NCBI GenBank assembly: GCA_002347265.1
Contig: DDYB01000020.1
Location: 102,347 to 123,488 of the forward strand
DNA from: Desulfobacteraceae bacterium UBA2245
Lineage (GTDB): Bacteria; Desulfobacterota; Desulfobacteria; Desulfobacterales; UBA2245
Reading direction: 5' to 3'
DNA length: 21,142 nt
Part shown: piece by piece, positions 8,037 through 16,001 of the stretch
Position numbering within the stretch: position 1 is the stretch's first letter
How the letters are laid out: the number at the start of each line of letters is the position of its first letter
The notes under the pieces: model-generated
The model's input: the letters and a program-made list of their open reading frames with translations, nothing else
Told to the model about the DNA's origin: nothing
Database searches by the model: none
Translations under genes and position numbers: made by a program

Positions 8037-8636
8037 ATGTCTACTGTGGCAAAAAAAATAAATCTTTGTTTTTTCATAGGGGGTATTGTTTTTTGCTGGA
8101 TTCTTCACTGCCCGGTTTTTGCGGATATTTATAAGTATGAAGATGCTGAGGGTATTGTTCATCTCACCAACGTTCCGACAGAAAGCGGGATCAAATACAT
8201 TCTCGTGATGAGAGAAAAACGCATCCTGTTCGACAAGAAACTGGGAATCGATATATCAAAGTACGATGATCTGATTGCGAAGGCATCTCAAAGATACAAC
8301 GTTGAACCTGCTTTGATTAAAGCTGTCATTAAAACAGAATCAAACTTCAATCATATGGCGGTGTCTCGGAAGGGAGCAAAGGGATTGATGCAGCTTATGC
8401 CTGCAACCGCATCATCATTACAGGTTCAAGATTCTTTTCATCCCGAACATAATATCGAAGGTGGTGTTCGATATTTGCGTTATCTTCTTAAATTCTTCGA
8501 TGGAAATCTCCCGCTTGCGCTGGCAGCCTATAATGCAGGGGAAAACGCCGTTATCCGTTATGGAGGTATCCCGCCCTATAGAGAAACAATAACCTATGTT
8601 CAGAAAGTTATGTCTTATCTTAACAAGTATAAATAA
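8037..8636 (+). CDS. Exported lytic transglycosylase (SLT domain) with DUF4124-like N-terminus
   Basis: A protein of about 199 residues. An N-terminal signal peptide (hydrophobic FFIGGIVFCWILHCP, likely cut after VFA) is followed by a DUF4124-like segment, DIYKYEDAEGIVHLTNVP. The SLT catalytic domain runs from about residue 80 to the end: the catalytic glutamate is in KTESNF (about residue 101), then GAKGLMQLMPATA, and ALAAYNAGENAV near residue 165. Such enzymes cleave murein between MurNAc and GlcNAc in the periplasm. ATG 8037 is preferred over GTG 8034 because GGGGTG (8023-8028) sits 8 nt before it. The gene converges on the ComEA-like gene with only 20 nt between stops and no visible terminator. 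Its AT-rich codon use differs from the genes left of the tRNA. Confidence 0.9.
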   Translation: MSTVAKKINLCFFIGGIVFCWILHCPVFADIYKYEDAEGIVHLTNVPTESGIKYILVMREKRILFDKKLGIDISKYDDLIAKASQRYNVEPALIKAVIKTESNFNHMAVSRKGAKGLMQLMPATASSLQVQDSFHPEHNIEGGVRYLRYLLKFFDGNLPLALAAYNAGENAVIRYGGIPPYRETITYVQKVMSYLNKYK

Positions 8637-8656
8637 ACCTCTCTAGCCTCCAAACC

Positions 8657-9223
8657 CTATGGACAATTGATACAAAAATAACTTTTGAGACCTTCAAATT
8701 TTTTCTCCTTGATCCCATCGACTTTCATCAGATCTTCAATACTTTTGAAAGACTCAACCCTTCGATAATCAATGATCTTTCCCGCTGTTCTTTTTCCTAT
8801 ACCAGGGATAAGAAGCAGATCGTTAAATGTAACACGATTTATATTCAACGGAATATCCAACATCAACTTCTTCGCTGTATCCATCTCCCGGACACTTAAA
8901 GTCCCGTCAGATTCGCCTTTAATTATTTTACCGCCTGACAGGTTTATATCCAAAGTTCCTTCTCCGTAGTTTCCGGCACTTGTCATAGCGGCAGTCTGTA
9001 AGGCACCTGACACCTTCGTATTTTCAGGAAAAAAATATATTCCATCAAGATCCGTGTTGTCGGAAATGATTTCGACAGCAATTGAATTCTTTTTCTTATC
9101 GATGAATCCCGGAGAATATTCGCAACGGTGATTGTAAATGCAATGATAAGCGATGATATAAAACAAAAGAATTAAAACAGCCAGAATGATAATACCATCA
9201 ATCTGATTTTCTGTTATGTTCAT
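8657..9223 (-). CDS. Membrane-anchored ComEA-like helix-hairpin-helix protein
   Basis: About 188 residues from ATG 9223 (MNITENQIDG). A longer frame runs back into lysC, but nothing supports it. One membrane segment lies at about residues 9-27 (IIILAVLILLFYIIAY). A middle part (DGIYFFPENTKVSGALQTA) resembles SLBB-type segments of ComEA. The C-terminus is a tandem helix-hairpin-helix: PLNINRVTFNDLLLIPGIG, then GKIIDYR, FKSIEDLMKVDGIKEKKFEGL. ComEA proteins bind incoming double-stranded DNA at the cell surface during transformation; in deltaproteobacteria, similar short proteins occur without proven competence. It starts 11 nt after the lysC stop, so it is likely the last gene of that operon. 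The HhH assignment is firm; the DNA-uptake role is inference. Confidence 0.78.
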   Translation of the reverse strand: MNITENQIDGIIILAVLILLFYIIAYHCIYNHRCEYSPGFIDKKKNSIAVEIISDNTDLDGIYFFPENTKVSGALQTAAMTSAGNYGEGTLDINLSGGKIIKGESDGTLSVREMDTAKKLMLDIPLNINRVTFNDLLLIPGIGKRTAGKIIDYRRVESFKSIEDLMKVDGIKEKKFEGLKSYFCINCP

Positions 9224-9233
9224 ACCGACCGTT

Positions 9234-10454
9234 TTATGATTTATTTTCCAACTCAAAGGCGTCATGAAGCGATGAAACGGCGAGTTCCGTGTATTTCGCC
9301 TGCACCACACAGGATATTTTGATCTCGGAAGTACTGATCATCAGGATATTGATACCCTCTTTGGATAGTGTGGAGAACATCTTTGCAGCCACTCCTGAAT
9401 GGCTGACCATTCCGACACCAATGATAGATACTTTGGCAACATCATCATCCACTTCGACCTTAACTGCACCAATATCACCAGCTATACGATCAACAATCCT
9501 CTGCGCCTTTTTCAGTTCTTTTTGTGATACCGTAAATGTGAGGTCTGTGAAACCTTTTATGCTTGCATTTTGAATAATCATGTCAACCACAATATTATTT
9601 TCAGCCAAGGGCGTAAAGAGCTGTGCAGCGATACCAGGTCTGTCCGGGACTTGGACTACCGTAATCTTTGCCTGATCTCGATCATAGGTTACCCCACAAA
9701 TTACTTCTTTCTCCATTTCCACATCCTCCTTTGTAAGCAGTGTCCCTTCCCCCTCAGAAAAAGACGATTTAACATATAAAGGAACTTCAAATTTCTTTGC
9801 AAGTTCGACAGATCGAGGCTGGAGCACCTTTGCTCCCAACATTGCCATTTCTAGCATTTCGTCATAAGTGATTTTATCCAGTCGTCTGGCTTTCTTGCAG
9901 ATATTGGGATCAGTAGTATAGACTCCATCAACGTCGGTATATATATCACATGCGTCCGCCTTCAGCGCAGCTGCAAGCGCCACAGCGCTTGTGTCTGAAC
10001 CTCCCCGTCCAAGGGTGGTTATATTGTTTTCTTCGTCGATACCCTGAAATCCCGCTGCAACCACAATTGTGCCACTATTGAGTTCAGCTTTGATCTTATC
10101 AGAATCGATATGTGTAATCCTTGCCTTCTTATGGGCATCATCCGTAAGTATCCTGATTTGAAAACCGAGAAATGATTTTGCTTTGTATCCCATTTTATTC
10201 AACATGATTGAAAGCAGGGAAACCGTTACCTGCTCACCGGTGGAAATTAAGGCATCATACTCTCTTTCTGCGGGTTCATCTGCAACTTTATGTGCCAATT
10301 CAATCAAACGATCTGTCTCACCGGCCATAGCCGATAATACAACGACAACTTCATTGCCCGCTTCTTTTGTTTTGATCACTCTTTTTGCAACATTTTCAAT
10401 CTTTTCGATATCTGCTACCGACGTGCCGCCATATTTTTGTACAACGAGGCTCAT
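9234..10454 (-). CDS. lysC: Aspartate kinase
   Basis: A 406-residue aspartokinase, the normal length for the monofunctional alpha-type enzyme. It phosphorylates L-aspartate with ATP, the first step toward lysine, threonine and methionine. The catalytic domain has KYGGTS (residues 7-12), STGEQ (71-75), TTLGRGGSDTSA (146-157) and YTDVDGVYTTDP (172-183). Two ACT domains fill the C-terminus (from about 262), with VPDRPGIAAQLF and VGMVSHSGVAAKMF, the usual sites of feedback control by amino acids. The start overlaps the tsaE stop as ATGA (10454-10451), so the two are translationally coupled. Part of the dense operon folP, acpS, tsaE, lysC. Confidence 0.97.
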   Translation of the reverse strand: MSLVVQKYGGTSVADIEKIENVAKRVIKTKEAGNEVVVVLSAMAGETDRLIELAHKVADEPAEREYDALISTGEQVTVSLLSIMLNKMGYKAKSFLGFQIRILTDDAHKKARITHIDSDKIKAELNSGTIVVAAGFQGIDEENNITTLGRGGSDTSAVALAAALKADACDIYTDVDGVYTTDPNICKKARRLDKITYDEMLEMAMLGAKVLQPRSVELAKKFEVPLYVKSSFSEGEGTLLTKEDVEMEKEVICGVTYDRDQAKITVVQVPDRPGIAAQLFTPLAENNIVVDMIIQNASIKGFTDLTFTVSQKELKKAQRIVDRIAGDIGAVKVEVDDDVAKVSIIGVGMVSHSGVAAKMFSTLSKEGINILMISTSEIKISCVVQAKYTELAVSSLHDAFELENKS

Positions 10455-10945
10455 CCGTTAAACCCTCCACATTTCAATGCATTTGAAAATTGAATTAGTC
10501 TTTCAGCTTTTCCAGAAATGCTGATTTTTCTACTGTTGTCATCAATATAGGTCAATGAAATAAAAATGGTAGCATCTGAATATACCCTGTCGATTTTCTC
10601 TGCCCACTCGATAACACAGACACCGATACCATCAAGATACTCTTCATAACATATGTCCCCCATATCTTGAAATTCAGTCAAACGATAAAGGTCAATATGA
10701 TAAAGTCTATATTTCCCAAAATATTCATTAACGAGGGTAAAAGTCGGGCTCGTGATTTGATACTGTTCAGAAACACCTAGTCCCCTCGCTATCCCTTGAG
10801 TCAGAGTCGTTTTCCCTGCTCCAAGTTCTCCTGTGAGAGCAACAATTTCTCCCGACATCAAATTTCCACCGATTATCTTTCCTATTAATAAAGTATCGTT
10901 GATACTGCCGGAAATGATTTCCCTGTGACCTGACAAATGACACAT
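10451..10945 (-). CDS. tsaE: tRNA threonylcarbamoyladenosine biosynthesis ATPase TsaE
   Basis: A 164-residue P-loop protein of the YjeE/TsaE family. TsaE is the ATPase that works with TsaB and TsaD to transfer threonylcarbamoyl to A37 of ANN-decoding tRNAs. Visible motifs are Walker A GELGAGKT (39-46), SPTFTLVNEY (66-75), HIDLYRL (83-89) and EWAEK (113-117). The length is normal. The gene begins 3 nt after the acpS stop and its TGA overlaps the lysC ATG, so it lies in the middle of a tightly packed operon. Codon use is AT-rich like its neighbours. Confidence 0.96.
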   Translation of the reverse strand: MCHLSGHREIISGSINDTLLIGKIIGGNLMSGEIVALTGELGAGKTTLTQGIARGLGVSEQYQITSPTFTLVNEYFGKYRLYHIDLYRLTEFQDMGDICYEEYLDGIGVCVIEWAEKIDRVYSDATIFISLTYIDDNSRKISISGKAERLIQFSNALKCGGFNG

Positions 10946-10948
10946 GAT

Positions 10949-11326
10949 TTATTTCTCAAGTATGACAACTGCACCGGCATAGTTTTTTGTGTGGCTTACA
11001 CTGACTTGTACTGATCTGATTTCTTCATCAATGATTATTGATTTGGCCTTATTGTGTAACTTTAAAATAGGCTTCTCGTTCATTTGATTGATAAGCTCTA
11101 TATCCGTCAAGCTAACTCCCATGCCCAATCCTATCCCCAAAGCTTTAAGAAACGATTCTTTCGCGGCAAATCTTGCTGCAAAGTGAATTTGAGGAAAAGG
11201 TTTCTTTTTGCAGTAGTCAATCTCTGCAGAAGAATAGACTTTTCTTGTAAATGGCTCATATCTTTTGTTGAGAATTTTTTCAATCCGCAAAACTTCAATC
11301 AGATCTATACCTATTCCATAAATCAC
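10949..11326 (-). CDS. acpS: Holo-[acyl-carrier-protein] synthase
   Basis: A protein of about 126 residues, the usual AcpS size. It transfers 4'-phosphopantetheine from CoA to apo-ACP for fatty-acid synthesis. Motifs are GIGIDLIEVLRI near the start, with the Mg-binding aspartate, and FAARFAAKESFLKALG with the second metal-binding glutamate. A longer frame begins at ATG 11350 inside folP, but GTG 11326 is preferred: it puts the conserved VIYGIGIDLIEV right at the N-terminus and has AGGGCG upstream. It starts 4 nt after the folP stop (11331) and ends 3 nt before tsaE. Confidence 0.93.
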   Translation of the reverse strand: MIYGIGIDLIEVLRIEKILNKRYEPFTRKVYSSAEIDYCKKKPFPQIHFAARFAAKESFLKALGIGLGMGVSLTDIELINQMNEKPILKLHNKAKSIIIDEEIRSVQVSVSHTKNYAGAVVILEK

Positions 11327-11330
11327 TTTT

Positions 11331-12554
11331 CTACGCCCTGATAATTGCATCGGCCATCGAAACGACCTTCTTCATCTTTTTAACATCATGCACTCTGATG
11401 ATATCAGCTCCATTCATAATGGCAGCCGTAACAGCGGCTGCTGTTCCCTCTTCGCGATCCGAGGGTTCGCCTCCGGTTATTTTACCGATGAAAGATTTGC
11501 GGGAAACGCCGGCGACAATGGGTCTTCCCAACATTTTGAATTCATTCAGATGATTTAGCAATTTCAGGCAATCATCTGAAGTCTTTCCAAAACCGAATCC
11601 TGGATCAATTATAATTTTTTCGTTCGTAATACCCGAAGATTTTGCATGGGAAATTCTTTCTTTCAAGAATTCAATGATATCTCCACGAACAGACCGATAT
11701 TTGAGATTGCCTTTCTGCATCGTTTTCGGCGTACCACGGATATGCATGAGTATGACTGCAGCTCCGCTTTTTTTTGCCACAGAAGACATCCGTTCATCAA
11801 AGGTCATGGCACTGATATCATTGATGATTTCTGCACCACATTCCAAAGCTTCTCTGGCGACTTCCGATTTTGTAGTATCGATGGAAATAGGGACATTTAC
11901 GTTTTCCGCCAAGCTTTTAATCACAGGTATAACCCTGGCGATTTCTTCTGTTACAGATATTGCTTCTGCACCTGGTCGCGAAGATTCGCCTCCAATATCG
12001 ATGATATCCGCTCCGTCTTCAAGCATCTTCACCCCACATTCAACTGCCTCTTCATGTGAATGGAATTTTCCCCCATCTGAAAATGAATCAGGAGTGACAT
12101 TCAAAATTCCCATAATCAATGTTCGGTCTCCAATGGTGATCTCACGGCGATTTGTCGCTAAAGCAAATCGATCTTGAAACATGTTTGAGATCAGGACCTT
12201 GATTTCGCCGGATATGCCGGCCAATCCGAAAGGTTGAACGGCAATCTTTTCTGTAAAATGTGTTATCTGTTTCACCGTCCCCATGATAACAACATCGGTG
12301 ACCTCTGCACTGCATGCGACTGAATTTCTTGATACGGCGGCATCACCGCCGACTGAAAGCATTTCCTGCTTGATGATGTTTGCAACCTTACATTTTATGC
12401 CTTCAAGCAAAATATTGAGGTTGGTCATCTTTAAGAGCATTGCCTTGATACCGTATGCATCAACACCAACGCTTTTCAAGAGGTCCGCTGCTTCAACAGT
12501 CGACGTCAATTTCAGGCATCGCAAACGGCAATTTCCGGAAGATTTTCTTGGCAT
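11331..12554 (-). CDS. folP: Dihydropteroate synthase with long N-terminal extension
   Basis: A folate enzyme joining p-aminobenzoate to the pterin diphosphate. The pterin-binding barrel occupies about residues 137-407: IMGILNVTPDSFSDGG (147-162), DIIDIGGESSRPGA, SIDTTKSEVA, IIIDPGFGFGKT and GVSRKSFIG. In front lies an extension of about 130 residues (DLLKSVGVDAYGIKAM, NIIKQEMLSVGGDAAVSR) found in many clostridial and deltaproteobacterial FolP proteins of about 400 residues; its role is not settled. The start is uncertain. ATG 12554 overlaps the end of ftsH by 43 nt and has no good ribosome-binding site. A TTG at 12524 has GGAA 8 nt upstream and a 13-nt overlap, and may be the true start. The gene order ftsH-folP is common in proteobacteria. 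Confidence 0.93.
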   Translation of the reverse strand: MPRKSSGNCRLRCLKLTSTVEAADLLKSVGVDAYGIKAMLLKMTNLNILLEGIKCKVANIIKQEMLSVGGDAAVSRNSVACSAEVTDVVIMGTVKQITHFTEKIAVQPFGLAGISGEIKVLISNMFQDRFALATNRREITIGDRTLIMGILNVTPDSFSDGGKFHSHEEAVECGVKMLEDGADIIDIGGESSRPGAEAISVTEEIARVIPVIKSLAENVNVPISIDTTKSEVAREALECGAEIINDISAMTFDERMSSVAKKSGAAVILMHIRGTPKTMQKGNLKYRSVRGDIIEFLKERISHAKSSGITNEKIIIDPGFGFGKTSDDCLKLLNHLNEFKMLGRPIVAGVSRKSFIGKITGGEPSDREEGTAAAVTAAIMNGADIIRVHDVKKMKKVVSMADAIIRA

Positions 12555-14365
12555 GTTTTCTTTGACGCTGTTCCTATGATCTCATCAATTTCTGTAGAAT
12601 TTAAAACTTCTTTTTCAAGCAGCGCGGCCGCCAAGCTATTGAGTACATGCATGTGATCTGCAAGAAATTGTTTAGCCTTCTCATAGCATTGGGACACGAT
12701 ACGGGATATTTCTTTATCAATTCGTTCCGCTGTTTCTTCACTGTAATCCTTGTGGGTGGCAAATTCTCGCCCCAGAAATATCTGTTCTTCTTTCTTGCCG
12801 TAGCTGAGCGGTCCCATTTCATCACTCATACCCCACTCACAAACCATTTTCCTTGCTATGTTTGTCGCACGTTCAATATCATTCCCCGAACCGGTCGTAA
12901 AGTCTTTAAGAATCAGTTCTTCGGCCGCTCGGCCTCCCAATAGTATGGTAATGTTATCTAAAAGATATTGCTTGGGATAAGTATGCTTCTCATCAACCGG
13001 CAATTGCTGTGTTACTCCAAGAGCCATGCCCCGCGGAATAATCGTGACTTTGTGTATGGGGTCGCTTCCAGGAAGCAATCTTGCGACAAGCACATGTCCC
13101 GATTCATGGTATGCGGTATTTTTTTTCTCAAGGTCGCTGATGACCATGCTCTTTCTTTCAGCGCCCATCAATACCTTATCTTTTGCAAACTCAAAATCAC
13201 TCATAGTGACTTTGTCCTTACCGAATCTCGCAGCAAACAGAACGGCTTCATTCACAAGGTTTTCGATATCAGCGCCTGAAAAGCCGGGCGTGCCTCTTGA
13301 AATAACTGCAAAATCAACATCTTCTGCCAGGGGCGTCTTCTTGGTATGTACCTCCAATATCTTTTCCCTGCCTCTAACATCAGGCAATGGTACGACAACC
13401 TGCCTATCAAAACGACCCGGACGTAGAAGTGCAGGATCAAGAACATCAGGGCGATTTGTTGCCGATACCAAAATCACCCCCTCACTTGACTCAAAGCCAT
13501 CCATTTCTACAAGGAGCTGATTCAGGGTTTGTTCTCTTTCATCATGCCCGCCCCCCAGGCCGGCGCCCCTGTGCCTTCCCACAGCGTCAATTTCGTCAAT
13601 AAAGATTATGCATGGGGCATTTTTTTTCCCCTGGTCAAAAAGGTCCCTCACACGCGATGCCCCTACGCCAACAAACATTTCAACAAAATCAGAGCCGCTG
13701 ATACTGAAAAAAGGGACCGCCGCTTCCCCTGCTACCGCCCGGGCCAAAAGTGTTTTCCCCGTCCCCGGGGAACCAAACAACAAAACCCCTTTGGGAATAC
13801 GTGCCCCGAGTTCTGCAAATTTCTTGGGGTTTTTCAAAAAATCCACCACTTCCACCAGTTCTTCTTTCACTTCATCTGCGCCAGCCACATCAGCAAAGGT
13901 AACCTTTTTCTTGTCATCCGTGTGCAGCCTGGCACGGCTTTTCCCAAAGGACATTACCCGGTTACCGCCGCCCTGCGTCTGCTGCATCATGAAAAAGAAG
14001 AGCAGCACGAAAATCAAGACGGGTACAACGCCGGTTAGAATATTGGTCCACAATCCCGGCGAGGGTGATTCTTCAGTTGTAGTCCGGACACCTTTTTCTA
14101 AAAGCATAGAGGTAAGTTCATCATCATTTTTTAACCCGACTACTTTAAACTTAGCGCCGTCTTTTTTCTGCCCGGTAATCATGTTCGTTGTTTCCTTGGC
14201 CTGGATGGTTACTTCCTGGACCTGCCCCTGCTTGACTGCATCTACAAACTGATCATAACGCCAGCGCTGGACATCAACATTTTGGGGCTGGGCATATTTA
14301 AGCAAGGCGATAATTATCAGCAAGATAAGCATATAAATGCTCAGGTTCTTAAGAACCTTGTTCAA
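12512..14365 (-). CDS. ftsH: ATP-dependent zinc metalloprotease FtsH (apparent clostridial/deltaproteobacterial hybrid)
   Basis: A membrane-bound AAA+ protease that degrades membrane and short-lived regulatory proteins. About 617 residues from TTG 14365 (MNKVLKNLSIYM); AGAGGAG lies 8 nt before this codon and directly abuts the alternative GTG 14374. Two membrane segments lie at about residues 8-24 and 108-127. Walker A is GSPGTGKT (198-205), unusual in having S for P. Walker B is IIFIDE (253-258), the arginine finger region is RPGRFDRQ, and the zinc site is HESGH (420-424) with D496 in GSGND. The N-terminal part (MQQTQGGGNRVMSFGKSRARLHT, KNPKKFAELGARIP) matches clostridial FtsH. The part from about GKKNAPCIIFIDE on (VGRHRGAG, QQLPVDEKHTY, KKEEQIFLGREFATHKDYSEET) matches deltaproteobacterial FtsH. 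The frame is unbroken; see findings. Confidence 0.93.
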   Translation of the reverse strand: MNKVLKNLSIYMLILLIIIALLKYAQPQNVDVQRWRYDQFVDAVKQGQVQEVTIQAKETTNMITGQKKDGAKFKVVGLKNDDELTSMLLEKGVRTTTEESPSPGLWTNILTGVVPVLIFVLLFFFMMQQTQGGGNRVMSFGKSRARLHTDDKKKVTFADVAGADEVKEELVEVVDFLKNPKKFAELGARIPKGVLLFGSPGTGKTLLARAVAGEAAVPFFSISGSDFVEMFVGVGASRVRDLFDQGKKNAPCIIFIDEIDAVGRHRGAGLGGGHDEREQTLNQLLVEMDGFESSEGVILVSATNRPDVLDPALLRPGRFDRQVVVPLPDVRGREKILEVHTKKTPLAEDVDFAVISRGTPGFSGADIENLVNEAVLFAARFGKDKVTMSDFEFAKDKVLMGAERKSMVISDLEKKNTAYHESGHVLVARLLPGSDPIHKVTIIPRGMALGVTQQLPVDEKHTYPKQYLLDNITILLGGRAAEELILKDFTTGSGNDIERATNIARKMVCEWGMSDEMGPLSYGKKEEQIFLGREFATHKDYSEETAERIDKEISRIVSQCYEKAKQFLADHMHVLNSLAAALLEKEVLNSTEIDEIIGTASKKTCQENLPEIAVCDA

Positions 14366-14385
14366 GAAAGCCACTCCTCTTTCGT

Positions 14386-14414
14386 ATTATAACTTTCCAA
14401 TTTTAGATTTCCAA
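14386..14414 (-). promoter_or_regulatory. Promoter of ftsH
   Basis: Minus strand: TTGGAA (14414-14409), 17 nt, perfect TATAAT (14391-14386). The start of transcription would fall near 14379, giving a leader of about 14 nt that still contains the AGAGGAG ribosome-binding site (14380-14374). It lies in the 90-bp gap between tilS and ftsH and would let ftsH be expressed apart from tilS. Confidence 0.6.
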
Positions 14415-14455
14415 TTAAAAATTGTAGCACATTTAAGACACTGTTTCAATTATCT

Positions 14456-15889
14456 TCATGTATCTTCAGGATCGTCTTCATGATTATCCATACGACGTTC
14501 TACAATTTGTAAATACAGGCAGCGGACCGTTCTGGCCGTAACCTTAAAAGCTTCCGCCGGCCGCAATCCCCCTACCCAAACAATATCTTTCCCACTAATC
14601 ACCAGTGGAATCCAATCGCGCTCGTACCGGAGTGTTTTGCTGTCGATTAAGAACTTTTTAAGCTTAATCGTCCCCCCCAGACCCAGGGGAGAAAAAACAT
14701 CTCCTTCCTGGCGGCGGCGTACCCAAAGGGGTTCTTTAATCAAGTCATAATCCAGCAAAGCTTCTTTTAGGGAAATCTCTTCAAAGGAAGGGGCATCCTG
14801 CACGGACAGCAGTTCCGTCTTCAGATGAAGATCAATTTCTGGAATGTATGTTATTCCCGGCGCCACAAGAGGATATTGATAAGGAGGAACCGGCTGGGGT
14901 TCTACGATTCGAGAAAAACACAAAAAAAGGTGCGTTTTAATCACCCGGACCTGGCGGGGAAGGATCAAAACACGTCCACCAGCTCTTTTCTCCAACATTT
15001 CCATTAACCGCTTCACATGGTAATAGGAAAGCTCCTTTGTTTCCCCTGTTACCTGCTGCCAGGCCAGCCGCAAAATGCGGCGGCGCAAAGGATGCGGCTG
15101 GGATTGAAGTGCTTCCTTATTAAGCGCTAATCCGCCGTTTTTTTGCTTCTCCGACATACTACGGTAAGCTTCCATCGCCTGATGCTCCAGATAGGCGTCT
15201 TCTTCCCGGCAAATATGGCCCAAACGCACCAGGGCATGGACAATTTGAGGATTGTAATCCTGTTCCAGCACGGGCAACAACTGCAACCGGATACGATTGC
15301 GGGTATAGACGGGCTTGAGATTGGAACTGTCCAGACGCACGGGCAAAAGATGCCGGCGGCAATAATCTTCTATTTCCCGGCGGCGCACTTCCAGCAAAGG
15401 ACGGATGTACATGCCGCGTATATAAGAGATGCCCTTAAGACCACTTAATCCTGTACCGCGCAGCAGGTTCAGCAAAATGGTTTCCGCCTGGTCGTCGGCA
15501 TGATGACCGAGGGCCACTTTGCCGGCATCCAACTGGCGGGCCAACTGCTCAAAAAAAGCAAAACGCACCTCTCTTGCCGCCTCTTGAAGAGACATGCCGG
15601 ATTTTTTCTGGTGGTTCCTGACATCAATATTCTCTATGAAACATGGTAAAGATAGTTTCCCCGCAAACTTTTCTACCAAACGGGCATCCTCAGCGGATTC
15701 TTCCCCCCGGAGCAGGTGGTTTAAGTGGGCCACACAGGGCAGGATCTGCAAATCATCGCGCAACGTCCAAAGAATATGTAAAAGTGCAATGGAATCAGGT
15801 CCTCCGGAGACTCCCACCAGAACCCTGTCCCCTGGCTTCGTCATGTTAATTTTTTCTATTAGCAAGCGAACCCGCTTAACCAACTCCAC
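14456..15889 (-). CDS. tilS: tRNA(Ile)-lysidine synthetase
   Basis: About 477 residues. TilS attaches lysine to C34 of tRNA-Ile(CAU), so that it reads AUA and not AUG. The N-terminal PP-loop ATPase has SGGPDS (28-33), AHLNHLLRGEES and GHHADDQAET (128-137). The central TilS domain and the C-terminal TilS_C domain (GDVFSPLGLGGTIKLKKFLID, then DWIPLVISGKDIVWVGGLRPAE) are both present, so it is full length. Start: TTG 15892 or GTG 15889; AGGTG lies 8 nt before the GTG, which I prefer. Downstream of spoIIE by about 110 bp and upstream of ftsH, the usual clostridial neighbourhood, although hpt, normally between tilS and ftsH, is absent. Confidence 0.95.
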   Translation of the reverse strand: MELVKRVRLLIEKINMTKPGDRVLVGVSGGPDSIALLHILWTLRDDLQILPCVAHLNHLLRGEESAEDARLVEKFAGKLSLPCFIENIDVRNHQKKSGMSLQEAAREVRFAFFEQLARQLDAGKVALGHHADDQAETILLNLLRGTGLSGLKGISYIRGMYIRPLLEVRRREIEDYCRRHLLPVRLDSSNLKPVYTRNRIRLQLLPVLEQDYNPQIVHALVRLGHICREEDAYLEHQAMEAYRSMSEKQKNGGLALNKEALQSQPHPLRRRILRLAWQQVTGETKELSYYHVKRLMEMLEKRAGGRVLILPRQVRVIKTHLFLCFSRIVEPQPVPPYQYPLVAPGITYIPEIDLHLKTELLSVQDAPSFEEISLKEALLDYDLIKEPLWVRRRQEGDVFSPLGLGGTIKLKKFLIDSKTLRYERDWIPLVISGKDIVWVGGLRPAEAFKVTARTVRCLYLQIVERRMDNHEDDPEDT

Positions 15890-16001
15890 CAAAACAACAC
15901 CTGCGCTATCTAAATTAAACCATAGTCCTTAAGTGATCTCTGTGGTTAAAAATACTCTATACTATAAAGTTCCACATGCAAACAATTTTTCCTCCATTTT
16001 T

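Noticed and set aside
9224..9310. N-terminal extension of the ComEA-like protein into lysC
   Set aside because: The extra residues are antisense-free but lie in a shifted frame of lysC, and the membrane anchor begins naturally at ATG 9223.
13500..13800. Functional cross-phylum gene exchange creating a novel FtsH
   Set aside because: Both flanks change taxonomic character at the same place, which a single gene exchange does not predict; a contig misjoin is simpler.
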